The position numbers and the translations under genes were made by a program. A stretch of 64,000 nucleotides of DNA, taken from the NCBI GenBank assembly GCA_023515745.1, contig JALECJ010000258.1:686501-750500 (forward strand). The letters run 5' to 3'. Of this stretch, positions 1-10,137 are shown one piece after another. Positions within the stretch are counted from its first letter, which is position 1; the number at the start of each line of letters is the position of its first letter. This stretch comes from Amoeboaphelidium protococcarum. Lineage: Eukaryota; Aphelidiomycota; Aphelidea. A model generated the notes under the pieces. It did not search any database. It was given only the letters and a program-made list of their open reading frames with translations, and had not been told where the DNA came from.

Positions 1-432
1 TAATCAGAACTCTTATCCACTGATACTTTGAACTCTACCCCCGTTGATCGTTAGTCTTTACAATCTGGCAATGCTCTAGTTGGGCACTAATTATCTTATT
101 AACGTCAAAGGAAGCCTCATGGTAGATTAAAAAGTCCGTTTTAAATGTTTAAAAAGTCTCCTCTCCTTCAGCCCACCAGGCTTAATCAAGCGAACATTGG
201 TGTTTAATCGGTTGATTAAAGTCTACCTCACTTGGCAGAACATGCTGAAGAAGCCTGTGATGTCGCGCAGCCGAATGCTCCTGTTAGTTCTCAGGAAGTC
301 TCATGGCATAACGATAATAATAATGATAGCGAAAGGCGGCGAAATTCATTTAAGGCTGCATTTATGAGTGCCACTGCCTCTCTGCGTCTGATGTCAATCC
401 ACAAGAACAAGAATCAACCAAATGCCGATTGA
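1..432 (+). CDS. C-terminal end of an unknown protein (5' end outside window)
   Basis: The frame is open from base 1 to the TGA at 430-432 when TAA/TAG are read as Gln, giving the last 143 residues of a gene that probably begins to the left of the window. The segment is rich in Ser, Asn and Gln, with a basic patch (ERRRNS) and a short run of Asn. No catalytic motif, signal peptide or membrane segment is visible. An internal ATG at 145 could start a 95-residue protein instead, but the uninterrupted upstream frame favours a truncated longer gene. I do not recognise the family. Confidence 0.45.
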
Positions 433-822
433 TGATAAAGCTGACCCGGTACAGACAAACTTGGTGATATTTTTGAATTTAGTGATGCTGTAATGTAATG
501 ACAATTTTCATATGGTATTATTATTGTATCTAATGTTTAAAGTTAAAAACTTATCATCTTACTTTTGCATGCCAGACACCCAGTAAACAGGAAGACATGG
601 CAGGTGTGCCTCATGACATTTCAGACGACTTTAAACGCGGAGATAAATTGAACCATCTTCAGTCAGTCAGTCAGTCAGCCAGGGATGAATTTGACTTTTT
701 TAGTGATTGAACGATCTGAAACGGAATGAATCAGCAGCCAATCCGACAAACTAATGGTGATTAAAGAATTTTGATCTTGTTCTTTATTATCAATTCGAGA
801 AAATTCACACTCTGCTCATAGG
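433..822. other. Intergenic region with short TCAG tandem repeat
   Basis: No gene is seen in this AT-rich spacer. It contains about five tandem copies of TCAG at 659-678. The right part is the presumed promoter of the hydrolase gene that starts at 823. Confidence 0.5.
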
Positions 823-2307
823 ATGGCCAATTCGAGTATCAAGACCAAATTATGGCACTTCATGTTACCGCTTTGGACGGTGATTATCATGGCATGTGTT
901 GCAATTAAGGTATTCTGTATGTGTTCGTTTGACTGGCTTCGTACCTTGAGATCGCATGAACAAGATCGATCCATGCCGTCAGGACATTGTTCAGAGACGT
1001 ATATACATCACAAGCGGCATCCTCAATGGTCTTTTGGCTAATTTGTCACTATTAATATTTTGGAGCATGTCATGAGACAGGATTTGGATGTTATCAGATG
1101 TGGTACTAAACTCAGTCATTATCTTGCTCGATTTGTACATTTTCTGCCTTTTGTCCGCATCGGACTGGCGCGTATCGCTGTCCAATCTAATGGCGATGAA
1201 GGTGATGCCGCCTGGACTGGCATACAGATGTACTGGAAGAAGAATGGCCGTGACTTTGGTCCTCTTTAGCGATCTAATGGTAATAGCGACTCTGTGCTTC
1301 CGATGCATAATCGATAGGTTGATGAGCCTGAAGCTGTGATTTTGTTCTGTCATGGCGGTGGTTTTTGTGCAGGAACAGCTTTATAATCTTTTTGGGCCCT
1401 GCGCAATATTATGATACAGATGAAAAAGCGATACAAGTACACTAATATACGAATTGTGTGCGTGGAGTATGATTTGGCTCCAGAGCACACTTATCCGAAT
1501 GCTTTGCTGTAGGCTTACTCGGCTTTCAATTACTTTCATCGTGCTGGTCATAAAGTTATCATTATGGGCGATTCTGCTGGCGGTCATTTGGCTTATAGCG
1601 TTTTGATTCATGATGGAATACTGCGTGATGATCTTTTGATGAAGTCTACTGATTTCGCAGTCTCCGATAGTGCTTAGCCAGTTGCACCAGATTCCATCAG
1701 TAGAGCTGCTGGAGTTATCACTATAAGTCCCTCTGTGCATCCATTCTCTTTTCCCCGTCTATTGCGCTATTATTCTACCAACATTAATTATGATTTCCTG
1801 CATCCAATCCATTTGAAAGCCTTCTCGGCAGCGTTCATAAGTGGCAAGTGGATCCATCCTTTCAGTCATGGTTATTATTCAAAGGCCATTTATGGTATTT
1901 TTGAGAGTTTTCAGTCAACTGAGGGTCAGGATGCCACTCGTGCTGACATGGAGTCCTCGCGTGAATAGGTGGAGGTTGAGATTATGCTGCGGGATGTTCC
2001 GAGTCCACTGAAGGAGAATATTAATCAGATTGCCCCTGCGATGGTTGATCCATAGTTGATGAAGCGATACCTGCCACCCAGGTCAATGATTATCTGTGGC
2101 AATGGTGAGCTGTTGTACCCTGACATTAAGAGATTTCATGAGAGAATCAATGAATTAAGCACGCCTGGGGATGAGTCAATTCAAGTGGTATCTATTGCTG
2201 CTGGAGTACACGATTATGCCATGTTGGTTCCCGGCAAAGATTCTAAATTGGCTATGGATCAGGGAATTGAGTACATTGCCGAGTGTCTGAATTTATCCTC
2301 TAATTGA
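823..2307 (+). CDS. Membrane-anchored alpha/beta hydrolase (HSL/steryl acetyl hydrolase-like)
   Basis: A single exon of 494 codons ending at TGA. Residues about 9-35 form one hydrophobic segment, so the protein is probably anchored in the ER membrane. The HGGGF oxyanion-hole motif starts at residue 177 and the nucleophile elbow GDSAGG places the catalytic Ser at 251. The block YDLAPEH lies between them, as in the hormone-sensitive lipase family. A C-terminal GVHDY motif puts the likely catalytic His at 463. This layout resembles fungal Say1-type sterol deacetylases and related carboxylesterases; the substrate cannot be read from the sequence. At least six TAA/TAG codons fall in frame and must be Gln. 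It converges on the next gene, with a spacer of only 76 bases. Confidence 0.85.
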
Positions 2308-2383
2308 GAGAATACCGAGTGGTTTAGATTTAAACTAACATATGAAAGTTTGACTATTATTAAATTTTATGAAAGCATGATTA

Positions 2384-3782
2384 TCATTAATAATGTTTCG
2401 GTGCAATCTTGCCATAAATCAAAGCACTGGACGTCATCAGGACGGCAAGCGGTAATGCAGTCAAAAATGCCAACACTGAGTAATATAAATTGGAAGTGGG
2501 ACTCATCTTGAACTTTCCCTACAGCACCACATAATTCACCCACTTTCCAAATCTATAAAACGCGTAATAGAAAGCAAACAGGAGATAGTACAACATTGGC
2601 TGATTAGTCACCTACCAGATCCAACGCAAATGTGAAATCGGATTGGTGTATAGAAGCACAACAATTATAGTCAATGGTAAAAAGACAGCAACGAGCAGAC
2701 GACGATACTTGACATTCTACTTATCACCCTCCAGATACTTTTACACAGCAGGTAAACTCCACATTGGACCCAGGCAGACCAGTAACAAGAAACTGCTAAA
2801 GAACATTTTAAATAAGATGCCATCAAACAGATTCTAGCAATATGCCACCGTAGCTCCATGGACCCAGATCATAATCTCTAGAAAGAATGTCCAATACTTC
2901 TAAGAATGACCGCGCTGGTACAACAAAGAACTCTGATAGTATAATAGAAACGTATGAAAGAACCCGGTGGCATGACTGAGGGTGACTTCCATCGGATGAT
3001 GCCAGAAGTTTACAGTTATACCGAAAATGGAAATGTAGCCATGATACTCCTTCAGAAAAAGTCCAAATTCATCAATCTCCTATTTGAAAGACTATGGAGT
3101 CCAATTAAGGATAAAGCCTCTTGTTCTGCATCTGAATATGTAGACAACTGCCAGCGAAGTGACACCGGAAAACAGAGCACTGATCGACGGGAACACTGCA
3201 GATAGGCCGTCATAATACATGTGAGTCTAGAAGAAGTGAACAATGGTAAAGAACACGTTCCAGCGCAGCATCTCGCGTGCATAAGGATTCCATTCAGGAC
3301 CATCAGACCAATCGATCTCGCCGCGCAGTTTAGCTGCACGCGCCTGATAGATCAAATACCATTAACCACTCAGATGTGTGATAAAACACGCCCAAGGTAT
3401 CATGATGCTGAGTACGGAAGGGTTGATCTATCTAAATGGGTACATGAATGGGAACGTATATCCAACACTACACAACACACATAGTATAAATTACACAGAT
3501 ATGAATGACGTCTTAAATGAACAATCTTTAGATAACACTACAAGCTTACATGTCAAATATACCCAGTCCCAATTGACCGGGTTTAGGAGATCCATTAAAT
3601 AGGTCATCTAACCAAGACTGTCCTTCACGGCGTGATAGCGCAGTAGTGCTTACGATAAGAGTCATAACAAGAGCACTGATTAGATAGAACGCGTGAAATT
3701 GCACATTTATACCCAGAAATTTGACAGGCAATGATGGAGCATGAGGATCCAATTGAGATACCTGCTTCTTAGTATTAGCCAT
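2384..3782 (-). CDS. Multi-pass membrane protein, family not recognised
   Basis: Two exons (minus strand 3782-3550 and 3467-2384) join to 438 codons. The intron 3468-3549 (82 bases) begins GTAAGC and ends TGTGTAG, and splicing restores a frame shift between the two parts. The product has about eight hydrophobic spans. Between them lie an unusual acidic and aromatic loop (DWSDGPEWNPYAREML) and His-rich stretches (WHHPMEV, then SHATGFFH), which could bind metal at the membrane face. The N-terminus has no cleavable signal. It faces the GT71 gene across a 456-base divergent promoter. I do not recognise the family; a lipid-modifying or channel role is only a guess. Confidence 0.75.
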
Positions 3783-4238
3783 ATTGAACTTGTGACTCTC
3801 GTTCTGTATTTCTTGATAACAATCAGACAGAAATTAAGAGATTTGCGCTAATTCTAAGGTGGATGAGTGGGGATCTATAATTCATTCAGAGACCTTGGTT
3901 ATTTTACTCCACTCAGGGGTAAATATGACATATCGCAAAAACGCTTATGTTACGCCATGTGCTTCGCTTAACAATTCAACGTCCAAAGTTCCAAGCACTA
4001 TCAATGTATAAAAAGTTACTACCCTAGATGGCCTTTCAACTAGTCGGTGTTACTATTCTGTTACATCCCACTTGATTGATTGATATATTAGATAGCTGTC
4101 AGTGTCCAATCAGGCACTTGAGCTTTTGATCAAATCGATTTCCTTTTAGAGCTAATCAATCACCTACCTCAATTCTGGCTTTTTACTCTGATTATCTCTC
4201 TTTTATAAACTTTTACTCCCGTGTACATTTATATAATT
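3783..4238. other. Divergent promoter region
   Basis: A spacer between two genes transcribed outward. It is AT-rich with several ATTGATTGATT-like stretches around 4070-4090. No coding signal, tRNA or repeat worth naming was seen. Confidence 0.4.
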
Positions 4239-6296
4239 ATGTCAATGATGGTGCCTATGAGCAAGTAAAAGTTGCTGGTAAGAGTAGCACTCGTCGCGTT
4301 AATATTATTTGGTCTCCATCAAGTGATACAGTACTCGTTCATGGTTCAACGACCAATGGACACGAAATCATCGTCATCGTAAAGTACATTGAATGGCTTT
4401 AGTTCACTCATTCTTTCAGCAGATACTCAATCTGTGGCATCTGACTCTGATAGTAATAAGGAAGAAGAAGAGCATGAGAGATTGTCAACTAATCGCGAAA
4501 GTATTACTGAATATTAGTAACAGGTTGCATTGTCCAATAACGGAAAAGAAGGCGATACGGTCATGCCTCTAAGATAGTGGGGAGAAGTTGGCAGAGATTG
4601 TTCAGAAGGACAATGTTTAATGGATTAGCCTGGTTAGGATAGTGCTGATATTGTGAAAGGCGATACTGTTAATTATGAATAGCTGAACAACATAAGGAAG
4701 CCTTGTGGAGTGCACTTGGAGAGAAATTCCCATTTTGTTAATCGAGAGCTGTGGTAATCTCTGAGCGCGTCCGATCTGGCTGAGAAATCTGATGAACTTG
4801 AGCGATATATTAAAGATGAGCTGCCTCGATTTAATTATGATAAATACGGGTATAGTGGATACGGTATCGTGTTTGCAGCCAGTGGTGGCTCGCTGAAGCG
4901 ATGTCTCGTCAGTCTGAATTTGTTGAAGCAGCACCACCGCACCTCCCTGCCAATTGAAGTCTGGTACATTAGTGGCGAATTGGACAGAGAGCAGCTGGAT
5001 CTCTTAGTTAAGGCTGGAGCTGAGCCTAAAGATGTGGTGGTAGAGGCGGCGAAATTCCCTGAACTGAATTTTCAAATATCTCATTCATACGGCTCGAGTA
5101 GGAATTACCAGATCAAGAGTATGATTCTACTGCTTACCAAGTTTTAACACGTCATCTATATGGACTCGGACAATAATGCTCTCCGCGATCCAGCCATTTT
5201 ATTCCAACACGAGGCTTATAAGGCCACTGGCGCCATCTTTTGGAAGGATTTCTGGAAATTTCCGTATGATAATCCAATCTGGAAAATCATCCGCTAGGAG
5301 TGTCATGATGAATTTGAACAAGAGTCTGGCCAGTTGGTCATTGATAAGCAAAGATCTTGGTAGTCGCTGCTACTTGCAACGTATTTGCAGATGGAGCACA
5401 AGTTCTACTTCACCATACTTCTTGGTGATAAAGATACTTTCCGTCTAGCATGGAAAGTGTTGAATCAGCCGTATCATTACATTGAAAATCCGCCCGCTAT
5501 GGCTGGTAGAGTCAGATAAGGCAGATTTTGTGGTCATTCTATGGTTCAATTTGGCCCTGATGGAAAGTTGATGTTTGTGCACGCCAATGCTATGAAGTCT
5601 GCTAATGCGATCAAGCGTGGCAACACTTGGGAAAGTATCAAGTATTTACAACGACAAGACCCTACTCAGATCACGCCTGTAAACGGAACTGATCAACTTA
5701 GCATCATCTCCGGCTATCCTGTTACTAATGAGTATCAAGGAGGACCAGAGCGTCCACTCGAGGAAGGAGGTATGGGGTAGGAAGTTTTAAATAATCCGTG
5801 CTTTGATTACTCCATTCAGACTGTTTCTATTGACACCTCATATGCTGTTGTCGATGCGTTAGGTGCATAAAAAGCTGTGGATTCTTACCGCTCCATTCTT
5901 GAACCGTGGGTCAGTTATGCAAATGGTAGCTTTGCATGGTTTGAAGATAAGTACTATGATCTTGGTGGACCTGGCTCAGGTAATGCTCAGTACTGTGGAC
6001 AAGGTAATATTGGAAATGGTGAGTGTCGCGATTCATCACTGTGTTGTTCATCATCTGGATGGTGCGACAATTCTATCGATCACTGTGGTATTGGATGTCA
6101 GGGTGGTTTCTGTTTTCAGTCACGTACATTGCCAGTGCGTCTAGGACCGGAGTTTGAGTATTGCGGCAATGGTATAGTTGGTTATGGTGTATGTCAGGAT
6201 CCTAGCGCTTGTTGCTCCAGATTCGGCTACTGTGGCTCATCCGTATCTCACTGTTCACGGGAAGTTTGTATAAATGGTCCATGTCTAACTCACTGA
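4239..6296 (+). CDS. GT71-type alpha-mannosyltransferase with C-terminal chitin-binding (CBM18) domains
   Basis: A single exon of 685 codons. Residues 1-30 (short basic tail then a hydrophobic span) form a type II Golgi signal anchor, followed by a Ser/Gln/acidic stem to about residue 200. The catalytic domain resembles Mnn1/Mnn2 mannosyltransferases: GIVFAASGGS start, LPIEVWY, the DxD motif DSD at 309-311, DPAILF, and ESGQLVIDK. After it come two hevein-like cysteine-rich modules at about 583-625 and 640-683 (YCGQGNIGNG, CCSSSGWC; YCGNGIVGYG, CCSRFGYC), which bind chitin or GlcNAc polymers. Known family members build outer-chain mannan in the Golgi. The chitin-binding tail suggests it acts on or stays near chitin or N-glycan cores. 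In-frame TAG/TAA codons are frequent in the stem. Confidence 0.85.
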
Positions 6297-6454
6297 GTGT
6301 TTCCATAAACCATATGGCATTTTTTTGTAATATTGTTAAATAGATCAATACAGTATCAAGAGAAAATATATAAATCCATAAAATTAAACCACAACTTTCC
6401 ACAACTGTTCATTCAACAACAAAATACAAGCGCAAGCTCGACAATAACATCCTT

Positions 6455-8362
6455 TCAATGATCCATACTGAGTAGCCTTTGCAGCATGAGATCACTGTCT
6501 TAATTCTCCAATCCAGACATGTTATCAACTTGCATCAAAGATGGTTATTCACCACCGTTCACTTGACTCTTATTCTGTTATGGCTGTTAATCAGTTTATG
6601 CGTCAGACAACAATGAAAGCTAATCTGGAGTGATAGCAATATCGTGGGCTTTAAGAATAGCAGCCATCTGCATACAGCGCGTCTCCCAAATCTACTCCTG
6701 AGTCATACTACTATTCTATACATTGCCAGAATCCTGTTGCGCCAATAGCTGTAATAGATTCTAATCTTTTACGTGTTCAGACAGCTTCTGAGACAGGAGA
6801 CTAATAATCTTTCGACTCTGCGCCAACTCTTGACCCAACGAATGCACCTGACTAACAGCATCAAAATATAACTTCTCCTTCTCACCCAGATCATGTTCCA
6901 GAGTAGACATAACACCTTCAAATTATTGCGATAACTGTCGAGACTTCATCTAATTATTGTTGTTATTACCGTCAATGCCACTACCATGAGACACTAAGGT
7001 CTGTTGGCTTGCATTGTTACTATTATTATGTGGCAATATACTAGAGAATGCAGACACGGTAGATGGAAGTCTAGGCAATTAGGAAGATGAATCGCCAGAC
7101 TATAACTGCTCAAGGCATCTCTCAAACACTGGCTTGAGCATAACATCATCCATACCAAAATCCACCGGTCTCAGTCCACATCTATTAGGCAGGGAGATGT
7201 CAGCATTACAAGTCTCAATCAGCATCTCCACCAGGTTGCGATTACTCAAGCGGGATGCAATATTCAACGCCGTGTCACCATTCTTGTCCTGAATGTCAAT
7301 AAGAGACTCGATATATACAAAGTCGGGAGATACGGCAGCTGATGTCTGAGAAGAATCATTCGGCAGAGTTGGTGCTAACATGGCAGATGGTTCACGCATA
7401 AATTACAAAAGAGTGTCCAAGTAGTACTTTGCCGCTTAAGCTCTTCCCTTGATACCGGCAGTTAGAACTATGTGATGCAGCACAGTACGTCCCTTCTTAT
7501 CTCTAAGACCGATAACTCGCGGACCAAGCGTTGCCAGCAGATCACCAAAGCAGTCAGATTCAAAGCAATTGGTCACCAGCACAGCTCTAACAAGCGCAGA
7601 TTCCCCATTAAAATTCTAGCGAGTCACGTCAGCACCAAGATTACCGATAAGCATTCTCAACACCGTGATCCGAGCCAATGCACTCGCCCAATGAATAGCA
7701 GTATGACCTTGGTCATCGATGATCATATCAGCATCCATGTCAGCAGGTGGACTGGGGTTCGTCAATAGCGGAGGCACTTTATGAGATTCATGGTTGAGGA
7801 AAACAGACATCAAAATGGCGCGGTACTTTTCAGCATTAGACGGGGGAGCGGCATTTGCATAAAGGCCACCATTGTTGCTGTTGGTATTATTGTTAGACTG
7901 CACATGTGAATTCTAGCTGTTGGATACGGAGGATTGAGAGTTGCTTGGACGATCAGCGGCAGTCTGACTGGCATTGGACAGCTTTCGCTTCTTGCTGGGC
8001 GTCACTTCAAACATGGCGCGATCCTCCTCTCCTTCGGGCGGCACAAACTCGAGCAGGTCAGCCAGAATTCCCTCCACGCCATACTGACGGGCCACGCCGA
8101 CACCGCGCTCAAACGGCACCCAGGTACCTTAATACTTGCCGTATCCGCCCTGCACTTTCTCAAAGACTGCATTGGGCACTTAGATCTCACGCTCCAGTAT
8201 CTTAGTGCGGCGACCCTTTTCAATTTGAGCCACTTTCAGAATCTGCGTTGCATTCAGGAAATTATCACAGCGTCTTCTCATGACCGCAATGCCGCGGCAT
8301 ATAAATTCATACACATGAACGCCAGAGTACACTGCACCATACACATTAGGACTGTTGGTCAT
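6455..8362 (-). CDS. MBP1-like: APSES/KilA-N transcription factor, Mbp1/Swi4-like, with ankyrin repeats
   Basis: A single exon of 635 codons. The N-terminal ~95 residues match the APSES DNA-binding fold of fungal Mbp1/Swi4 (VYSGVHVYEFICRG, MRRR, LNATQILKVA, TKILEREI, KYQGTWVPFERG). A basic, Ser/Asn-rich linker with KKRK follows. Ankyrin repeats lie at about 200-430 (GHTAIHWAS, GRTVLHHIV, GDTALNIAS). The C-terminal third is Gln-rich and probably coiled-coil, where Mbp1 binds Swi6. In yeasts this family forms MBF/SBF, which drives G1/S genes through ACGCGT-type sites. I chose the ATG at 8362 because family proteins start just before this domain; the frame stays open upstream into the GA-rich leader. 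An APSES factor is strong evidence for a fungal-lineage genome. Confidence 0.93.
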
Positions 8363-8696
8363 TTTAGAGTGGTGTTGTTGTTTCAGCAAGCAGGTGTCAA
8401 TGTTTGACGACTTTTCTTGCAATTGCTGCTGTTGTTGTTGTTCTTTCCGATCACAGAGCAGAGCAAAGAGAGAGAAAGCGAGAGAGAAAGTGCGGCAAGG
8501 AGGCGGCTTTGAGAGAGAGCGAGCGCGAGAAAATGCAAATACGGAGAAACCGAGCGAGCGAGATAGCAACTCTTCAAGCCGAGCAGGCACAGAAAAAGTA
8601 AAACTCGATCAAGGAGGCGCTTTGTGGGAAGAGAGTGTCGAGTGAGAGAGATAATAGCCTAGGAGCACTCGCTATAGCTGAGCATTCAGTGATTGA
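8363..8696. other. GA-rich low-complexity leader of the Mbp1-like gene
   Basis: Upstream of the APSES gene, 8430-8560 is built of GAGA/CTCT and CTG-like short repeats. Both strands show open frames here, but they are low-complexity Gln/Leu-Ser or Arg-Glu runs. I read it as a 5' untranslated or promoter tract. Confidence 0.5.
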
Positions 8697-8853
8697 TATA
8701 GTGTATGTCGTATATAAAGGAGATAAAATAAGTGACAACTGATGTATATTGATATTATTGATCACTCATGAGAAAGGATTATCTCGCACGACATACGAAG
8801 AGATAGATTAACCTTAATTGAGCCCCTTAAACTATCAGATAACGTTCACCACA
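8697..8853 (-). repeat. 3' LTR of the chromovirus-like element
   Basis: 157 bases that match 9869-10025 at every base I compared. On the minus strand it begins TGTGGTGAACG and ends CACTATA. It contains a 9-base inverted pair, GTATGTCGT and ACGACATAC, and a TATATAAA stretch on the plus strand. Confidence 0.95.
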
Positions 8854-8890
8854 TCACCCCCTTCCGAGAAGAGAAGTTGGGCGGACAATG

Positions 8891-9215
8891 TCAGACTTTA
8901 GTCTACTTGCGACGTGGTCTACTAGGGGACAGATCGTCTGAATGACGCTTATTAGATTTACTTGATACAATTAGAGAATTGCGATATAGTCTTATAGGAG
9001 TTAGATCATCGAAGTGATCTTCACGAACCCATTAATTATACGTGTCATCACGTTTTTTCCACTTTACCAGATATTCCGTTCCATCGCCGGTGTCTCGATG
9101 AGATAGAATTTTATCTACTTCAGCATGGATGAACTCCTCTGAAGCAATCGGCTCGGAATATACTAGCTTTATTTACGTCGGGGATCGAGTGATTTCTGAA
9201 CCATCTCCACTGGAT
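8891..9215 (-). pseudogene. Integrase C-terminal tail with chromodomain
   Basis: An open frame ending at the TGA at 8891-8893 encodes about 105 residues. It contains a canonical chromodomain: AEVDKILSHRD, then GTEYLVKWKKRDD and QWVREDHF, with the aromatic residues expected for methyl-lysine binding. A basic tail rich in Ser and Arg follows. In chromoviruses this module targets integrase to H3K9-methylated chromatin. The frame differs from the protease remnant upstream, marking a deletion junction near 9215-9230. Confidence 0.8.
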
Positions 9216-9229
9216 ACTCAGTTGAGACT

Positions 9230-9830
9230 TCGGCAATAGAAATGCCACATTTACCAAATAGATCAATACCAAGAATGCAGTCATAGTCAGAGATTTGATA
9301 TTCACAACCTCAATTTGATGATATAATGACTTATAATGACACTACACGCGAATGGGTGCGGTGACTCCAATTCTGCATACTATAGTAGACTGACCACTGA
9401 GAATGATATCTCCAGCGACCTTGATTAAACTAAAATGATGCTTTTGCACATACTTCTATGATAATTTTGACACAGATACTAATAATTTAATAGCGGATAT
9501 AATGCGCTAATTATTGATAGATATTGGGGTATAATTGAATCTAGCTGAACTCTTCGATGGAGTCGCATGCATATTAACAGCTGAATGCTGATCATGATCT
9601 TACAAATTCTCATAAGCTGAATGCTTTAAATCAAGTACAGCTGAATGCTGCTCGATATCAGACGAGTTATTACAACATATAGATATATGCATTTTAGTAA
9701 TATCAAGAGTATTCAACTCTAGTCAGCCAGTCATTGCTAATCACGGTAGATTACGCTTTGCCATCCACAACGTAGGCATTGATTGACGCGTCCACCTCTT
9801 TCACAGTACCATCATTTAGAATCTTTATTA
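9230..9830 (-). pseudogene. Decayed retropepsin (gag-pol) region of the LTR element
   Basis: On the minus strand, fragments in shifting frames resemble a gypsy-type aspartic protease: VVDGKAQSTVISNDWL where the DTG-A active site should lie, then VAGDIILSGQ, and near 9253-9303 DYDCILGIDLFGKCG, the conserved second half of the fold. The active-site DTG/DSG triplet is not intact and the frame changes more than once, so it cannot make a working enzyme. A short repeated AGCTGAATGCT word occurs around 9580-9650. Confidence 0.6.
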
Positions 9831-9868
9831 CCACTTATTTCTATTACTAGTTATTCACTTAAAAAAAA

Positions 9869-10025
9869 TATAGTGTATGTCGTATATAAAGGAGATAAAA
9901 TAAGTGACAACTGATGTATATTGATATTATTGATCACTCATGAGAAAGGATTATCTCGCACGACATACGAAGAGATAGATTAACCTTAATTGAGCCCCTT
10001 AAACTATCAGATAACGTTCACCACA
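9869..10025 (-). repeat. 5' LTR of the chromovirus-like element
   Basis: Second copy of the 157-base LTR, identical to 8697-8853 as far as I can compare. Its outer edge lies 112 bases before the galactokinase start codon. Confidence 0.95.
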
Positions 10026-10137
10026 ATTGAGTGAGTGAACTGCTTTCCCACAATGATCGCTCTTTCGTTTAAATCTTTTCAGCGAACTTACGTTACTTTA
10101 ACTTTCTATCCCGTTATAATTCTTTAACTTTGCTGTT

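Larger units (their letters stand above)
8697..10025 (-). mobile_element. Short Ty3/gypsy chromovirus-like LTR element, internally deleted
   Basis: A 1329-base element bounded by two 157-base LTRs in direct orientation and flanked by a 5-base target duplication ATTGA (8692-8696 and 10026-10030). The polypurine tract (GAAGGGGGTGA) sits next to the left LTR when read on the minus strand, so the element runs right to left: 5' LTR at 9869-10025, 3' LTR at 8697-8853. The 1015-base interior keeps only a decayed retropepsin region and a C-terminal chromodomain; reverse transcriptase, RNase H and the integrase core are missing. A chromodomain just before the 3' LTR is the hallmark of chromoviruses. 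No tRNA-type primer site follows the 5' LTR, which starts its interior with a T run; self-priming as in Tf1/sushi elements is possible. Confidence 0.88.

Noticed and set aside
823..2307. Treating the hydrolase and similar genes as pseudogenes because of TAA/TAG
   Set aside because: The same pattern affects nearly every conserved gene, motifs remain intact, and all end at TGA, so it is a genetic code change, not decay.
8362..8590. N-terminal extension of the Mbp1-like protein to 8590
   Set aside because: The extra residues are Ser/Leu/Arg and Gln runs from a GA-rich tract; family proteins start right at the APSES domain, where an ATG exists.
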